A stretch of 64,000 nt of DNA from Phytophthora hibernalis (GCA_012656075.1 JAAKBF010000125.1:149056-213055); one strand, 5' to 3'. Shown: positions 1-12,432, counted from the stretch's first letter. Numbers and translations are program-made. Notes: generated by a model not told the origin, from the sequence alone.

Positions 1-2047
1 CGGACCGACGGTGATTCAGAAGACGTGGGGAGTTTCGCAGACGTCTTTCGAGGGTCGCAGACATCGAGCCTTACGAAGTTTTGCGTGTAGTGGCTCTGCT
101 GATCGCGCGCATGTTGATACCTATCCGGAAAGGTATCGCTGCACACTGGTCCAGGAAGCAGATCGGCGCCCTGCCTACAAATCGATTCCATCTCTACATG
201 GCGAAGAACAGGTTCTTTTACATTATGGTCTATCTACACTTCTCCAACAACAATTCGCCCCAAGCAAGCGTCGATCGAGCCTGGAAGATTCGAACTGTAG
301 TCGACGTGCTGCAGAGGACGTTCGCGCGTGGATACCGAGCTCCCCCGTGATTAGTTTCGACGAGGCAACTCTGCCATCACGGTCTCGCTACAATCCGACT
401 CGCCAATTCAACAAGGACAAATCCCATCGATGGGGCACCAAGGTTTTCGTGGCGGCGTGTGCTAAGACTGCCTACTGCATGAGGTGAGGGGGATGATGTC
501 GTGGTGAGCTTCTGCTTGGCACGCTGGTTATTGTTTTGGGCCAAGTCCTTTTATTGGACAATTGTCAACATAAGAATTGAGGCGCTGTCTCTAAAACAAC
601 ATAAGGCTAACATAACTCCCTTCTGTTGTGTACGTGTTTGAACAACAGAATCGAAGTTTACTGCGGAGCGAAGACTCACCTGCGCACCCCGGTCCTGAGG
701 GATAACAATACTGGAAAGGCCGCCGTCTTGAGGAACATGAACGCCTTGTGTCCGCCGTCGACGACATCTTCATGGCGCTTGGTTGTTATAGATCGCTTCT
801 ACACGTCCGTGAAGCTAGCGTTGGAGCTGCTACATCGTCGTATGTACCTGACCGGCACAATTCAAACCGATCGGGCAGGCTACGCACCGCAAATTATTAC
901 GAAAAAGGAAGTGAAGACGGTGAAGAAGAAGAAGTATTTGGTGCCGCCGCAAGGGACCACCAAGCTCGCTCAAAACAAACGATTTCCGCATATCACAGCA
1001 GCTATGTGGATGGACCGCCTACCTGTGCATATGCTGTCAAGCGGCGGCAGTCGTAGGCAGAGGACCGTCAGTAAGTCAAAGATATGCATCGTTTGTAATT
1101 GGATGACTAACTCTGTTATTGTGTTGCTTTGATGTTATAGTGCGTCGTGTCGACGGTGAAATGAAGGCCGTGCCGGCTCCGGAGCTGGTTCGCGACTACC
1201 ATCGGTGGATGGGAGGTGTCGACGTTCACGACCAGCTCCGGATGCAGCGCTACAGCGTGCAACTTTGCTACAAGAGCAGAAAATACAACAAAACGCTATT
1301 CCTGGGGCTTTTGGACATGGCGGTGGTGAACGCCTTCATAATTTACCGTCACAGTCGGAAGGTCCAGAACAAGCGTCCACCCAAGCACTTTGCATTCTTC
1401 GAGACACAGATGGAGCAGCTTCTTGCTGTCGACTCTCCTGAAGCATTTGCTGCGATTGAGGTACGTTTATGTTTGTTTGTCAACATAAGCCCCAGAATTT
1501 GGAGTAGCGAGCCAACATAACACGTCTTATGTTGATGGAACTTGCTATAGGCCGCAACTTGTGCCAAGGATCGCACTGCCGCGTCGCCAGCTATGAGTGA
1601 ACCTCAGCCGGCGGAAGGTGTCAGCGTTTTGCTAAATGAGGGGGCACCGACTAGAAGAGAATCCAGACGTTATTGATGGCGAGGTGTCAAACGGCGCCAA
1701 CGCTCATGCAAAGTATGTGCTATCTACAAGGTTACGCCTAGAAAGTTCAAAAATACTTCTGTCCTGAGTGCTCGACAGGGAATCGACGGTATGTATATAT
1801 GAGTCGCAAGGGTCCAAATGTCGTTCTAACAGAGTATGTCCTCTCCAGCAAATATCTGTGCAATGTAGCTCGGGGAGGACGCGAGAAGACTTGCTTCCAG
1901 ATCTGGCACTTGGAATGGAACAACGAAAACAACATCCCCCATCGTCTCTTACAAGAACACAAAGCTCGCGATCGGCCGCCTTCTGGGCGGCCAGGAAGCG
2001 TCGCCGCCGAGCGCTCGCAGAAGACAGCTAGGGGGTGCCGATGGTGA
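1..2047 (+). pseudogene. PiggyBac-type (DDE_Tnp_1_7) transposase, intron-containing, disabled
   Basis: Transposase that would cut and paste a piggyBac element at TTAA sites. Family landmarks appear in order: the AAHWS and YLHFSNN region (about 140-250), SFDEATLPSRSRYNPTR with the first catalytic Asp (about 355-400), VIDRFYTS with the second (about 780-805), GGVDVHDQ with the third (about 1210-1235), and a Cys-rich C-terminal finger with CKVC, CPEC and YLCN (1707-1860). Good splice signals place introns at 484-648, 1071-1140, 1461-1550 and 1789-1848, and they join the conserved protein in frame. Breaks: a frameshift in a C-run near 346, an in-frame TGA just after 1673 and a one-base loss in an A-run near 1751. 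An acidic Ala/Asp-rich stretch follows to about 2170. The N-terminus is cut by the window edge. Family assignment is firm; loss of function is inferred from the breaks. Confidence 0.88.
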
Positions 2048-2578
2048 CGGCGACGGCATCGCCGTCGATACGACTGCAGACGAGAACCCCGCGGATGAGG
2101 GTGCCCCCGCGATGTTGCCGCCGCTGACGTGGGTGCTGTTGACGAGGATGTCGCCGCAGACGTCGATGCCTTCTAGGGAATACCGCTTGGAAGGATGCTG
2201 GCCAGACGAAAAGTAACTCGGATGGCGACATCGCGGATGCCGATATGTAGGCAGTTGTCGCTTCTTTTGTTGTTTTCGCTTTTCTTTTTGCACGAAGATC
2301 CTGTAGGGAGCCAACAATCACACGAATCGCGAACTTCTAACCTACATTTCATTGGTCAAATATGTTGTGTCAGTGTTGCCTGACATGTGCAACGTTACAT
2401 ATATGCTACAACCCAATAAACAGTGCAATTATTATGTTGGACCGTCCATCAAAAGCGATGATCCTCCACGCATTTTCTCCAACATAAGAGCGTTACATGT
2501 TGGATGTGTCTTTTTTGTAACTAACCCTGAGCTTTCTTGGTGACATAGATCGACGCGAAGGCATTCCTTACAAACTCC

Positions 2579-2598
2579 TATGTTGGACCTCCAACATA
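2579..2598. repeat. Short palindrome near the piggyBac-like right end
   Basis: Nine-base arms TATGTTGGA and TCCAACATA are separated by CC. This is the tightest occurrence of a motif (CCAACATAAG or its complement) that recurs through the element's introns and 3' tail, and it lies 43 bp inside the proposed terminus. Confidence 0.7.
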
Positions 2599-2645
2599 AG
2601 ATCAAAATATACCCCCCGCTTTTCGGCCGGGAAGTAAGGGGTTAA

Positions 2646-3060
2646 GTAAATGCATCGTACTTATTTGCATCACGATTGTACTTAATAGATGGCGAGCAAT
2701 TTACAGTCATCAACTGGCCCAGGAAAGTTGAGCCACCAGAGGAACTAAAGGTCGTCCCTGCTGTTACATGTACGTGCACTGCCCGCCACCGCGAAGACGA
2801 GCGCCCCCACAAACAACAACTATATTACGATGCTGAGTTCTGCAGGCATGATCACAGGCCTACCAGGCATAAACCAGTACGTCGCCCTGGCTCGAGTCGT
2901 ACCTGCGCGGCCTGTACGATGTCTCCACGGAACTGACGCTGCCCAACAACTGCGTGCGCACGGATCCAGGTGCAGGCCATAACGCAGCCAGCGCGTCAAC
3001 ATGTTCCAGTTCAGTCGCATCTTCTACGCCAATGGCGGCACGCCAAACGCCCCACCTGTC
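2646..3060 (+). other. Flank between piggyBac-like element and tRNA array; possible coding relic
   Basis: No intact gene. From about 2885 to 2960 one frame reads like real protein (SYLRGLYDVSTELTLPNN), and about 2998-3055, in another frame, reads VNMFQFSRIFYANGG. Together they look like two pieces of one decayed gene, truncated by the tRNA array. I do not recognise the family, and the piece could be fortuitous. Confidence 0.3.
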
Positions 3061-3520
3061 GCTATAGTGGCTTCGGAGCGGGGCTAAGCTCAGTTGGCGT
3101 GGCTGTCTTTGGGCGAGCTGTCTCTTCGACCACCCCCACTTCTCTCGCTCGAAGCGGACGGTACGTCGACCACTTCTGTGGGTTCCACCACCAAGTACGC
3201 GCTGTCCACACGCGCACACACACCAACGCGTTCGGAAGCACATCCACATGTAATTGGTTGCAAGCGGGCTGCAGGTGATCGGTTCAAGGCAAAAGAAAGC
3301 GAGCAAGGATACAAAAAGACAAGACAAATCGAAGCGGAGCAACGGCCACGACCAACAAGGAACCGTAGGCTAAAGGACAAGACACAAAAGACAAAAGGTA
3401 AGACAAGTAGTGAAAAGGAAAGTGTTACTCAAGGTCAGCGAGTTTCGCAGGTGAACCGCGAAGTGCACATTTGGGATAGTGCTGTTGCCAACTGATTTTA
3501 TCACAGTAACATGATCACAG

Positions 3521-3593
3521 TGGAGAAGCAGGGTATCGATCCCTGTACCTCTCGCATGCTAAGCGAGCGCTCTACCATTTGAGCTACATCCCC
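3521..3593 (-). tRNA. tRNA-Ala (anticodon AGC), array copy 1
   Basis: Cytosolic alanine tRNA decoding GCU (and, once A34 is modified to inosine, GCC and GCA). The 73 nt minus-strand sequence folds into a cloverleaf. The acceptor stem is GGGGATG/CTTCTCC with discriminator A73 and the G3-U70 wobble pair that marks tRNA-Ala; D stem GCTC/GAGC, anticodon stem CTCGC/GCGAG with loop TTAGCAT, T stem CAGGG/CCCTG with loop ATCGATA. One acceptor pair (T6-T67) is mismatched, which is unusual. A box (TAGCTCAAATGG) and B box (GGATCGATACC) internal Pol III promoters are present; CCA is not encoded. The first TTTT downstream on this strand is about 105 nt away, so the primary trailer would be long. All 29 copies look identical. 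Confidence 0.96.
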
Positions 3594-4323
3594 ATGACAA
3601 CACCCTACGTGCTCTACCTCAAAACAAAGCCTGCACACGCGCCTACATACACCAAACGCGCACCCATCACTGCCACCACACACAACCACACACAACCACA
3701 CAACCACACATACACACACGCCGCGCGCTCTACACACACTCCCTCAACCACGGGGACCGCTTTCACCCGTGGACAACAACCACCAACAATCACCTCGCAC
3801 ACCCGCCGATCTACCTATCGTCGCAGCACACAGCCCGTTCCCAACTGTATCCGAGCCGCCTGACGCTATAGTGGCTTCGGAGCGGGGCTAAGCTCAGTTG
3901 ACGTGGCTGTCTTTGGGCGAGCTGTCTCTTCGACCACCCCCACTTCTCTCGCTCGAAGCGGACGGTACGTCGACCACTTCTGTGGGTTCCACCACCAAGT
4001 ACGCGCTGTCCACACGCGCACACACACCAACGCGTTCGGAAGCACATCCACATGTAATTGGTTGCAAGCGGGCTGCAGGTGATCGGTTCAAGGCAAAAGA
4101 AAGCGAGCAAGGATACAAAAGACAAGACAAATCGAAGCGGAGCAACGGCCACGACCAACAAGGAACCGTAGGTTAAAGGACAAGACACAAAAGACAAAAG
4201 GTAAGACAAGTAGTGAAAAGGAAAGTGTTACTCAAGGTCAGCGAGTTTCGCAGGTGAACCGCGAAGTGCACATTTGGGATAGTGCTGTTGCCAACTGATT
4301 TTATCACAGTAACATGATCACAG

Positions 4324-4396
4324 TGGAGAAGCAGGGTATCGATCCCTGTACCTCTCGCATGCTAAGCGAGCGCTCTACCATTTGAGCTACATCCCC
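4324..4396 (-). tRNA. tRNA-Ala (AGC), array copy 2
   Basis: Unit 3865-4667 (803 bp). The unit lacks one A in its acaaaaag tract near 4117 and has a private C-to-T change near 4174; the tRNA matches copy 1. Confidence 0.96.
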
Positions 4397-5127
4397 ATGA
4401 CAACACCCTACGTGCTCTACCTCAAAACAAAGCCTGCACACGCGCCTACATACACCAAACGCGCACCCATCACTGCCACCACACACAACCACACACAACC
4501 ACACAACCACACATACACACACGCCGCGCGCTCTACACACACTCCCTCAACCACGGGGACCGCTTTCACCCGTGGACAACAACCACCAACAATCACCTCG
4601 CACACCCGCCGATCTACCTATCGTCGCAGCACACAGCCCGTTCCCAACTGTATCCGAGCCGCCTGACGCTATAGTGGCTTCGGAGCGGGGCTAAGCTCAG
4701 TTGACGTGGCTGTCTTTGGGCGAGCTGTCTCTTCGACCACCCCCACTTCTCTCGCTCGAAGCGGACGGTACGTCGACCACTTCTGTGGGTTCCACCACCA
4801 AGTACGCGCTGTCCACACGCGCACACACACCAACGCGTTCGGAAGCACATCCACATGTAATTGGTTGCAAGCGGGCTGCAGGTGATCGGTTCAAGGCAAA
4901 AGAAAGCGAGCAAGGATACAAAAAGACAAGACAAATCGAAGCGGAGCAACGGCCACGACCAACAAGGAACCGTAGGCTAAAGGACAAGACACAAAAGACA
5001 AAAGGTAAGACAAGTAGTGAAAAGGAAAGTGTTACTCAAGGTCAGCGAGTTTCGCAGGTGAACCGCGAAGTGCACATTTGGGATAGTGCTGTTGCCAACT
5101 GATTTTATCACAGTAACATGATCACAG

Positions 5128-5200
5128 TGGAGAAGCAGGGTATCGATCCCTGTACCTCTCGCATGCTAAGCGAGCGCTCTACCATTTGAGCTACATCCCC
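5128..5200 (-). tRNA. tRNA-Ala (AGC), array copy 3
   Basis: Unit 4668-5472 (805 bp, the longest, with one extra C near 5347). Confidence 0.96.
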
Positions 5201-5932
5201 ATGACAACACCCTACGTGCTCTACCTCAAAACAAAGCCTGCACACGCGCCTACATACACCAAACGCGCACCCATCACTGCCACCACACACAACCACACAC
5301 AACCACACAACCACACATACACACACGCCGCGCGCTCTACACACACTCCCCTCAACCACGGGGACCGCTTTCACCCGTGGACAACAACCACCAACAATCA
5401 CCTCGCACACCCGCCGATCTACCTATCGTCGCAGCACACAGCCCGTTCCCAACTGTATCCGAGCCGCCTGACGCTATAGTGGCTTCGGAGCGGGGCTAAG
5501 CTCAGTTGACGTGGCTGTCTTTGGGCGAGCTGTCTCTTCGACCACCCCCACTTCTCTCGCTCGAAGCGGACGGTACGTCGACCACTTCTGTGGGTTCCAC
5601 CACCAAGTACGCGCTGTCCACACGCGCACACACACCAACGCGTTCGGAAGCACATCCACATGTAATTGGTTGCAAGCGGGCTGCAGGTGATCGGTTCAAG
5701 GCAAAAGAAAGCGAGCAAGGATACAAAAAGACAAGACAAATCGAAGCGGAGCAACGGCCACGACCAACAAGGAACCGTAGGCTAAAGGACAAGACACAAA
5801 AGACAAAAGGTAAGACAAGTAGTGAAAAGGAAAGTGTTACTCAAGGTCAGCGAGTTTCGCAGGTGAACCGCGAAGTGCACATTTGGGATAGTGCTGTTGC
5901 CAACTGATTTTATCACAGTAACATGATCACAG

Positions 5933-6005
5933 TGGAGAAGCAGGGTATCGATCCCTGTACCTCTCGCATGCTAAGCGAGCGCTCTACCATTTGAGCTACA
6001 TCCCC
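5933..6005 (-). tRNA. tRNA-Ala (AGC), array copy 4
   Basis: Unit 5473-6275 (803 bp); it has the acacacccctc variant near 6144 shared with units 18 and 29. Confidence 0.96.
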
Positions 6006-6735
6006 ATGACAACACCCTACGTGCTCTACCTCAAAACAAAGCCTGCACACGCGCCTACATACACCAAACGCGCACCCATCACTGCCACCACACACAACCA
6101 CACACAACCACACAACCACACATACACACACGCCGCGCGCTCTACACACACCCCTCAACCACGGGGACCGCTTTCACCCGTGGACAACAACCACCAACAA
6201 TCACCTCGCACACCCGCCGATCTACCTATCGTCGCAGCACACAGCCCGTTCCCAACTGTATCCGAGCCGCCTGACGCTATAGTGGCTTCGGAGCGGGGCT
6301 AAGCTCAGTTGACGTGGCTGTCTTTGGGCGAGCTGTCTCTTCGACCACCCCCACTTCTCTCGCTCGAAGCGGACGGTACGTCGACCACTTCTGTGGGTTC
6401 CACCACCAAGTACGCGCTGTCCACACGCGCACACACACCAACGCGTTCGGAAGCACATCCACATGTAATTGGTTGCAAGCGGGCTGCAGGTGATCGGTTC
6501 AAGGCAAAAGAAAGCGAGCAAGGATACAAAAAGACAAGACAAATCGAAGCGGAGCAACGGCCACGACCAACAAGGAACCGTAGGCTAAAGGACAAGACAC
6601 AAAAGACAAAAGGTAAGACAAGTAGTGAAAAGGAAAGTGTTACTCAAGGTCAGCGAGTTTCGCAGGTGAACCGCGAAGTGCACATTTGGGATAGTGCTGT
6701 TGCCAACTGATTTTATCACAGTAACATGATCACAG

Positions 6736-6808
6736 TGGAGAAGCAGGGTATCGATCCCTGTACCTCTCGCATGCTAAGCGAGCGCTCTACCATTTGAGCT
6801 ACATCCCC
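6736..6808 (-). tRNA. tRNA-Ala (AGC), array copy 5
   Basis: Unit 6276-7079, standard 804 bp form. Confidence 0.96.
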
Positions 6809-7538
6809 ATGACAACACCCTACGTGCTCTACCTCAAAACAAAGCCTGCACACGCGCCTACATACACCAAACGCGCACCCATCACTGCCACCACACACAA
6901 CCACACACAACCACACAACCACACATACACACACGCCGCGCGCTCTACACACACTCCCTCAACCACGGGGACCGCTTTCACCCGTGGACAACAACCACCA
7001 ACAATCACCTCGCACACCCGCCGATCTACCTATCGTCGCAGCACACAGCCCGTTCCCAACTGTATCCGAGCCGCCTGACGCTATAGTGGCTTCGGAGCGG
7101 GGCTAAGCTCAGTTGACGTGGCTGTCTTTGGGCGAGCTGTCTCTTCGACCACCCCACTTCTCTCGCTCGAAGCGGACGGTACGTCGACCACTTCTGTGGG
7201 TTCCACCACCAAGTACGCGCTGTCCACACGCGCACACACACCAACGCGTTCGGAAGCACATCCACATGTAATTGGTTGCAAGCGGGCTGCAGGTGATCGG
7301 TTCAAGGCAAAAGAAAGCGAGCAAGGATACAAAAAGACAAGACAAATCGAAGCGGAGCAACGGCCACGACCAACAAGGAACCGTAGGCTAAAGGACAAGA
7401 CACAAAAGACAAAAGGTAAGACAAGTAGTGAAAAGGAAAGTGTTACTCAAGGTCAGCGAGTTTCGCAGGTGAACCGCGAAGTGCACATTTGGGATAGTGC
7501 TGTTGCCAACTGATTTTATCACAGTAACATGATCACAG

Positions 7539-7611
7539 TGGAGAAGCAGGGTATCGATCCCTGTACCTCTCGCATGCTAAGCGAGCGCTCTACCATTTGA
7601 GCTACATCCCC
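7539..7611 (-). tRNA. tRNA-Ala (AGC), array copy 6
   Basis: Unit 7080-7880 (801 bp): one C is lost near 7151 and one CA near 7750. Confidence 0.96.
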
Positions 7612-8339
7612 ATGACAACACCCTACGTGCTCTACCTCAAAACAAAGCCTGCACACGCGCCTACATACACCAAACGCGCACCCATCACTGCCACCACACA
7701 CAACCACACACAACCACACAACCACACATACACACACGCCGCGCGCTCTACACACTCCCTCAACCACGGGGACCGCTTTCACCCGTGGACAACAACCACC
7801 AACAATCACCTCGCACACCCGCCGATCTACCTATCGTCGCAGCACACAGCCCGTTCCCAACTGTATCCGAGCCGCCTGACGCTATAGTGGCTTCGGGCGG
7901 GGCTAAGCTCAGTTGACGTGGCTGTCTTTGGGCGAGCTGTCTCTTCGACCACCCCCACTTCTCTCGCTCGAAGCGGACGGTACGTCGACCACTTCTGTGG
8001 GTTCCACCACCAAGTACGCGCTGTCCACACGCGCACACACACCAACGCGTTCGGAAGCACATCCACATGTAATTGGTTGCAAGCGGGCTGCAGGTGATCG
8101 GTTCAAGGCAAAAGAAAGCGAGCAAGGATACAAAAAGACAAGACAAATCGAAGCGGAGCAACGGCCACGACCAACAAGGAACCGTAGGCTAAAGGACAAG
8201 ACACAAAAGACAAAAGGTAAGACAAGTAGTGAAAAGGAAAGTGTTACTCAAGGTCAGCGAGTTTCGCAGGTGAACCGCGAAGTGCACATTTGGGATAGTG
8301 CTGTTGCCAACTGATTTTATCACAGTAACATGATCACAG

Positions 8340-8412
8340 TGGAGAAGCAGGGTATCGATCCCTGTACCTCTCGCATGCTAAGCGAGCGCTCTACCATTTG
8401 AGCTACATCCCC
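8340..8412 (-). tRNA. tRNA-Ala (AGC), array copy 7
   Basis: Unit 7881-8683 (803 bp); one A is lost near 7896. Confidence 0.96.
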
Positions 8413-9143
8413 ATGACAACACCCTACGTGCTCTACCTCAAAACAAAGCCTGCACACGCGCCTACATACACCAAACGCGCACCCATCACTGCCACCACAC
8501 ACAACCACACACAACCACACAACCACACATACACACACGCCGCGCGCTCTACACACACTCCCTCAACCACGGGGACCGCTTTCACCCGTGGACAACAACC
8601 ACCAACAATCACCTCGCACACCCGCCGATCTACCTATCGTCGCAGCACACAGCCCGTTCCCAACTGTATCCGAGCCGCCTGACGCTATAGTGGCTTCGGA
8701 GCGGGGCTAAGCTCAGTTGACGTGGCTGTCTTTGGGCGAGCTGTCTCTTCGACCACCCCCACTTCTCTCGCTCGAAGCGGACGGTACGTCGACCACTTCT
8801 GTGGGTTCCACCACCAAGTACGCGCTGTCCACACGCGCACACACACCAACGCGTTCGGAAGCACATCCACATGTAATTGGTTGCAAGCGGGCTGCAGGTG
8901 ATCGGTTCAAGGCAAAAGAAAGCGAGCAAGGATACAAAAAGACAAGACAAATCGAAGCGGAGCAACGGCCACGACCAACAAGGAACCGTAGGCTAAAGGA
9001 CAAGACACAAAAGACAAAAGGTAAGACAAGTAGTGAAAAGGAAAGTGTTACTCAAGGTCAGCGAGTTTCGCAGGTGAACCGCGAAGTGCACATTTGGGAT
9101 AGTGCTGTTGCCAACTGATTTTATCACAGTAACATGATCACAG

Positions 9144-9216
9144 TGGAGAAGCAGGGTATCGATCCCTGTACCTCTCGCATGCTAAGCGAGCGCTCTACCA
9201 TTTGAGCTACATCCCC
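9144..9216 (-). tRNA. tRNA-Ala (AGC), array copy 8
   Basis: Unit 8684-9487; first of ten consecutive 804 bp units. Confidence 0.96.
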
Positions 9217-9947
9217 ATGACAACACCCTACGTGCTCTACCTCAAAACAAAGCCTGCACACGCGCCTACATACACCAAACGCGCACCCATCACTGCCACC
9301 ACACACAACCACACACAACCACACAACCACACATACACACACGCCGCGCGCTCTACACACACTCCCTCAACCACGGGGACCGCTTTCACCCGTGGACAAC
9401 AACCACCAACAATCACCTCGCACACCCGCCGATCTACCTATCGTCGCAGCACACAGCCCGTTCCCAACTGTATCCGAGCCGCCTGACGCTATAGTGGCTT
9501 CGGAGCGGGGCTAAGCTCAGTTGACGTGGCTGTCTTTGGGCGAGCTGTCTCTTCGACCACCCCCACTTCTCTCGCTCGAAGCGGACGGTACGTCGACCAC
9601 TTCTGTGGGTTCCACCACCAAGTACGCGCTGTCCACACGCGCACACACACCAACGCGTTCGGAAGCACATCCACATGTAATTGGTTGCAAGCGGGCTGCA
9701 GGTGATCGGTTCAAGGCAAAAGAAAGCGAGCAAGGATACAAAAAGACAAGACAAATCGAAGCGGAGCAACGGCCACGACCAACAAGGAACCGTAGGCTAA
9801 AGGACAAGACACAAAAGACAAAAGGTAAGACAAGTAGTGAAAAGGAAAGTGTTACTCAAGGTCAGCGAGTTTCGCAGGTGAACCGCGAAGTGCACATTTG
9901 GGATAGTGCTGTTGCCAACTGATTTTATCACAGTAACATGATCACAG

Positions 9948-10020
9948 TGGAGAAGCAGGGTATCGATCCCTGTACCTCTCGCATGCTAAGCGAGCGCTCT
10001 ACCATTTGAGCTACATCCCC
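9948..10020 (-). tRNA. tRNA-Ala (AGC), array copy 9
   Basis: Unit 9488-10291, standard 804 bp form. Confidence 0.96.
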
Positions 10021-10751
10021 ATGACAACACCCTACGTGCTCTACCTCAAAACAAAGCCTGCACACGCGCCTACATACACCAAACGCGCACCCATCACTGC
10101 CACCACACACAACCACACACAACCACACAACCACACATACACACACGCCGCGCGCTCTACACACACTCCCTCAACCACGGGGACCGCTTTCACCCGTGGA
10201 CAACAACCACCAACAATCACCTCGCACACCCGCCGATCTACCTATCGTCGCAGCACACAGCCCGTTCCCAACTGTATCCGAGCCGCCTGACGCTATAGTG
10301 GCTTCGGAGCGGGGCTAAGCTCAGTTGACGTGGCTGTCTTTGGGCGAGCTGTCTCTTCGACCACCCCCACTTCTCTCGCTCGAAGCGGACGGTACGTCGA
10401 CCACTTCTGTGGGTTCCACCACCAAGTACGCGCTGTCCACACGCGCACACACACCAACGCGTTCGGAAGCACATCCACATGTAATTGGTTGCAAGCGGGC
10501 TGCAGGTGATCGGTTCAAGGCAAAAGAAAGCGAGCAAGGATACAAAAAGACAAGACAAATCGAAGCGGAGCAACGGCCACGACCAACAAGGAACCGTAGG
10601 CTAAAGGACAAGACACAAAAGACAAAAGGTAAGACAAGTAGTGAAAAGGAAAGTGTTACTCAAGGTCAGCGAGTTTCGCAGGTGAACCGCGAAGTGCACA
10701 TTTGGGATAGTGCTGTTGCCAACTGATTTTATCACAGTAACATGATCACAG

Positions 10752-10824
10752 TGGAGAAGCAGGGTATCGATCCCTGTACCTCTCGCATGCTAAGCGAGCG
10801 CTCTACCATTTGAGCTACATCCCC
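10752..10824 (-). tRNA. tRNA-Ala (AGC), array copy 10
   Basis: Unit 10292-11095, standard 804 bp form. Confidence 0.96.
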
Positions 10825-11555
10825 ATGACAACACCCTACGTGCTCTACCTCAAAACAAAGCCTGCACACGCGCCTACATACACCAAACGCGCACCCATCA
10901 CTGCCACCACACACAACCACACACAACCACACAACCACACATACACACACGCCGCGCGCTCTACACACACTCCCTCAACCACGGGGACCGCTTTCACCCG
11001 TGGACAACAACCACCAACAATCACCTCGCACACCCGCCGATCTACCTATCGTCGCAGCACACAGCCCGTTCCCAACTGTATCCGAGCCGCCTGACGCTAT
11101 AGTGGCTTCGGAGCGGGGCTAAGCTCAGTTGACGTGGCTGTCTTTGGGCGAGCTGTCTCTTCGACCACCCCCACTTCTCTCGCTCGAAGCGGACGGTACG
11201 TCGACCACTTCTGTGGGTTCCACCACCAAGTACGCGCTGTCCACACGCGCACACACACCAACGCGTTCGGAAGCACATCCACATGTAATTGGTTGCAAGC
11301 GGGCTGCAGGTGATCGGTTCAAGGCAAAAGAAAGCGAGCAAGGATACAAAAAGACAAGACAAATCGAAGCGGAGCAACGGCCACGACCAACAAGGAACCG
11401 TAGGCTAAAGGACAAGACACAAAAGACAAAAGGTAAGACAAGTAGTGAAAAGGAAAGTGTTACTCAAGGTCAGCGAGTTTCGCAGGTGAACCGCGAAGTG
11501 CACATTTGGGATAGTGCTGTTGCCAACTGATTTTATCACAGTAACATGATCACAG

Positions 11556-11628
11556 TGGAGAAGCAGGGTATCGATCCCTGTACCTCTCGCATGCTAAGCG
11601 AGCGCTCTACCATTTGAGCTACATCCCC
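11556..11628 (-). tRNA. tRNA-Ala (AGC), array copy 11
   Basis: Unit 11096-11899, standard 804 bp form. Confidence 0.96.
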
Positions 11629-12359
11629 ATGACAACACCCTACGTGCTCTACCTCAAAACAAAGCCTGCACACGCGCCTACATACACCAAACGCGCACCC
11701 ATCACTGCCACCACACACAACCACACACAACCACACAACCACACATACACACACGCCGCGCGCTCTACACACACTCCCTCAACCACGGGGACCGCTTTCA
11801 CCCGTGGACAACAACCACCAACAATCACCTCGCACACCCGCCGATCTACCTATCGTCGCAGCACACAGCCCGTTCCCAACTGTATCCGAGCCGCCTGACG
11901 CTATAGTGGCTTCGGAGCGGGGCTAAGCTCAGTTGACGTGGCTGTCTTTGGGCGAGCTGTCTCTTCGACCACCCCCACTTCTCTCGCTCGAAGCGGACGG
12001 TACGTCGACCACTTCTGTGGGTTCCACCACCAAGTACGCGCTGTCCACACGCGCACACACACCAACGCGTTCGGAAGCACATCCACATGTAATTGGTTGC
12101 AAGCGGGCTGCAGGTGATCGGTTCAAGGCAAAAGAAAGCGAGCAAGGATACAAAAAGACAAGACAAATCGAAGCGGAGCAACGGCCACGACCAACAAGGA
12201 ACCGTAGGCTAAAGGACAAGACACAAAAGACAAAAGGTAAGACAAGTAGTGAAAAGGAAAGTGTTACTCAAGGTCAGCGAGTTTCGCAGGTGAACCGCGA
12301 AGTGCACATTTGGGATAGTGCTGTTGCCAACTGATTTTATCACAGTAACATGATCACAG

Positions 12360-12432
12360 TGGAGAAGCAGGGTATCGATCCCTGTACCTCTCGCATGCTA
12401 AGCGAGCGCTCTACCATTTGAGCTACATCCCC
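12360..12432 (-). tRNA. tRNA-Ala (AGC), array copy 12
   Basis: Unit 11900-12703, standard 804 bp form. Confidence 0.96.

Larger units (their letters stand above)
1..2641 (+). mobile_element. PiggyBac-like DNA transposon, 3' part (5' end outside window)
   Basis: The transposase relic is followed by a non-coding tail that ends in GGGG at 2638-2641, directly beside TTAA at 2642-2645. PiggyBac elements are known to have termini of the form CCC...GGG and to insert into TTAA, so this fits the right end of the element. Read inward on the minus strand, the terminus begins CCCCTTACTTCCCGGCCG. The left end lies outside the window, so terminal repeats and the duplicated TTAA cannot be compared. Confidence 0.75.

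Noticed and set aside
3061..3120. tRNA-like D-arm (GGGGCTAAGCTCAGTTGACG) near the start of each unit
   Set aside because: No matching anticodon or T arm follows at tRNA spacing, so it is not a second tRNA gene.
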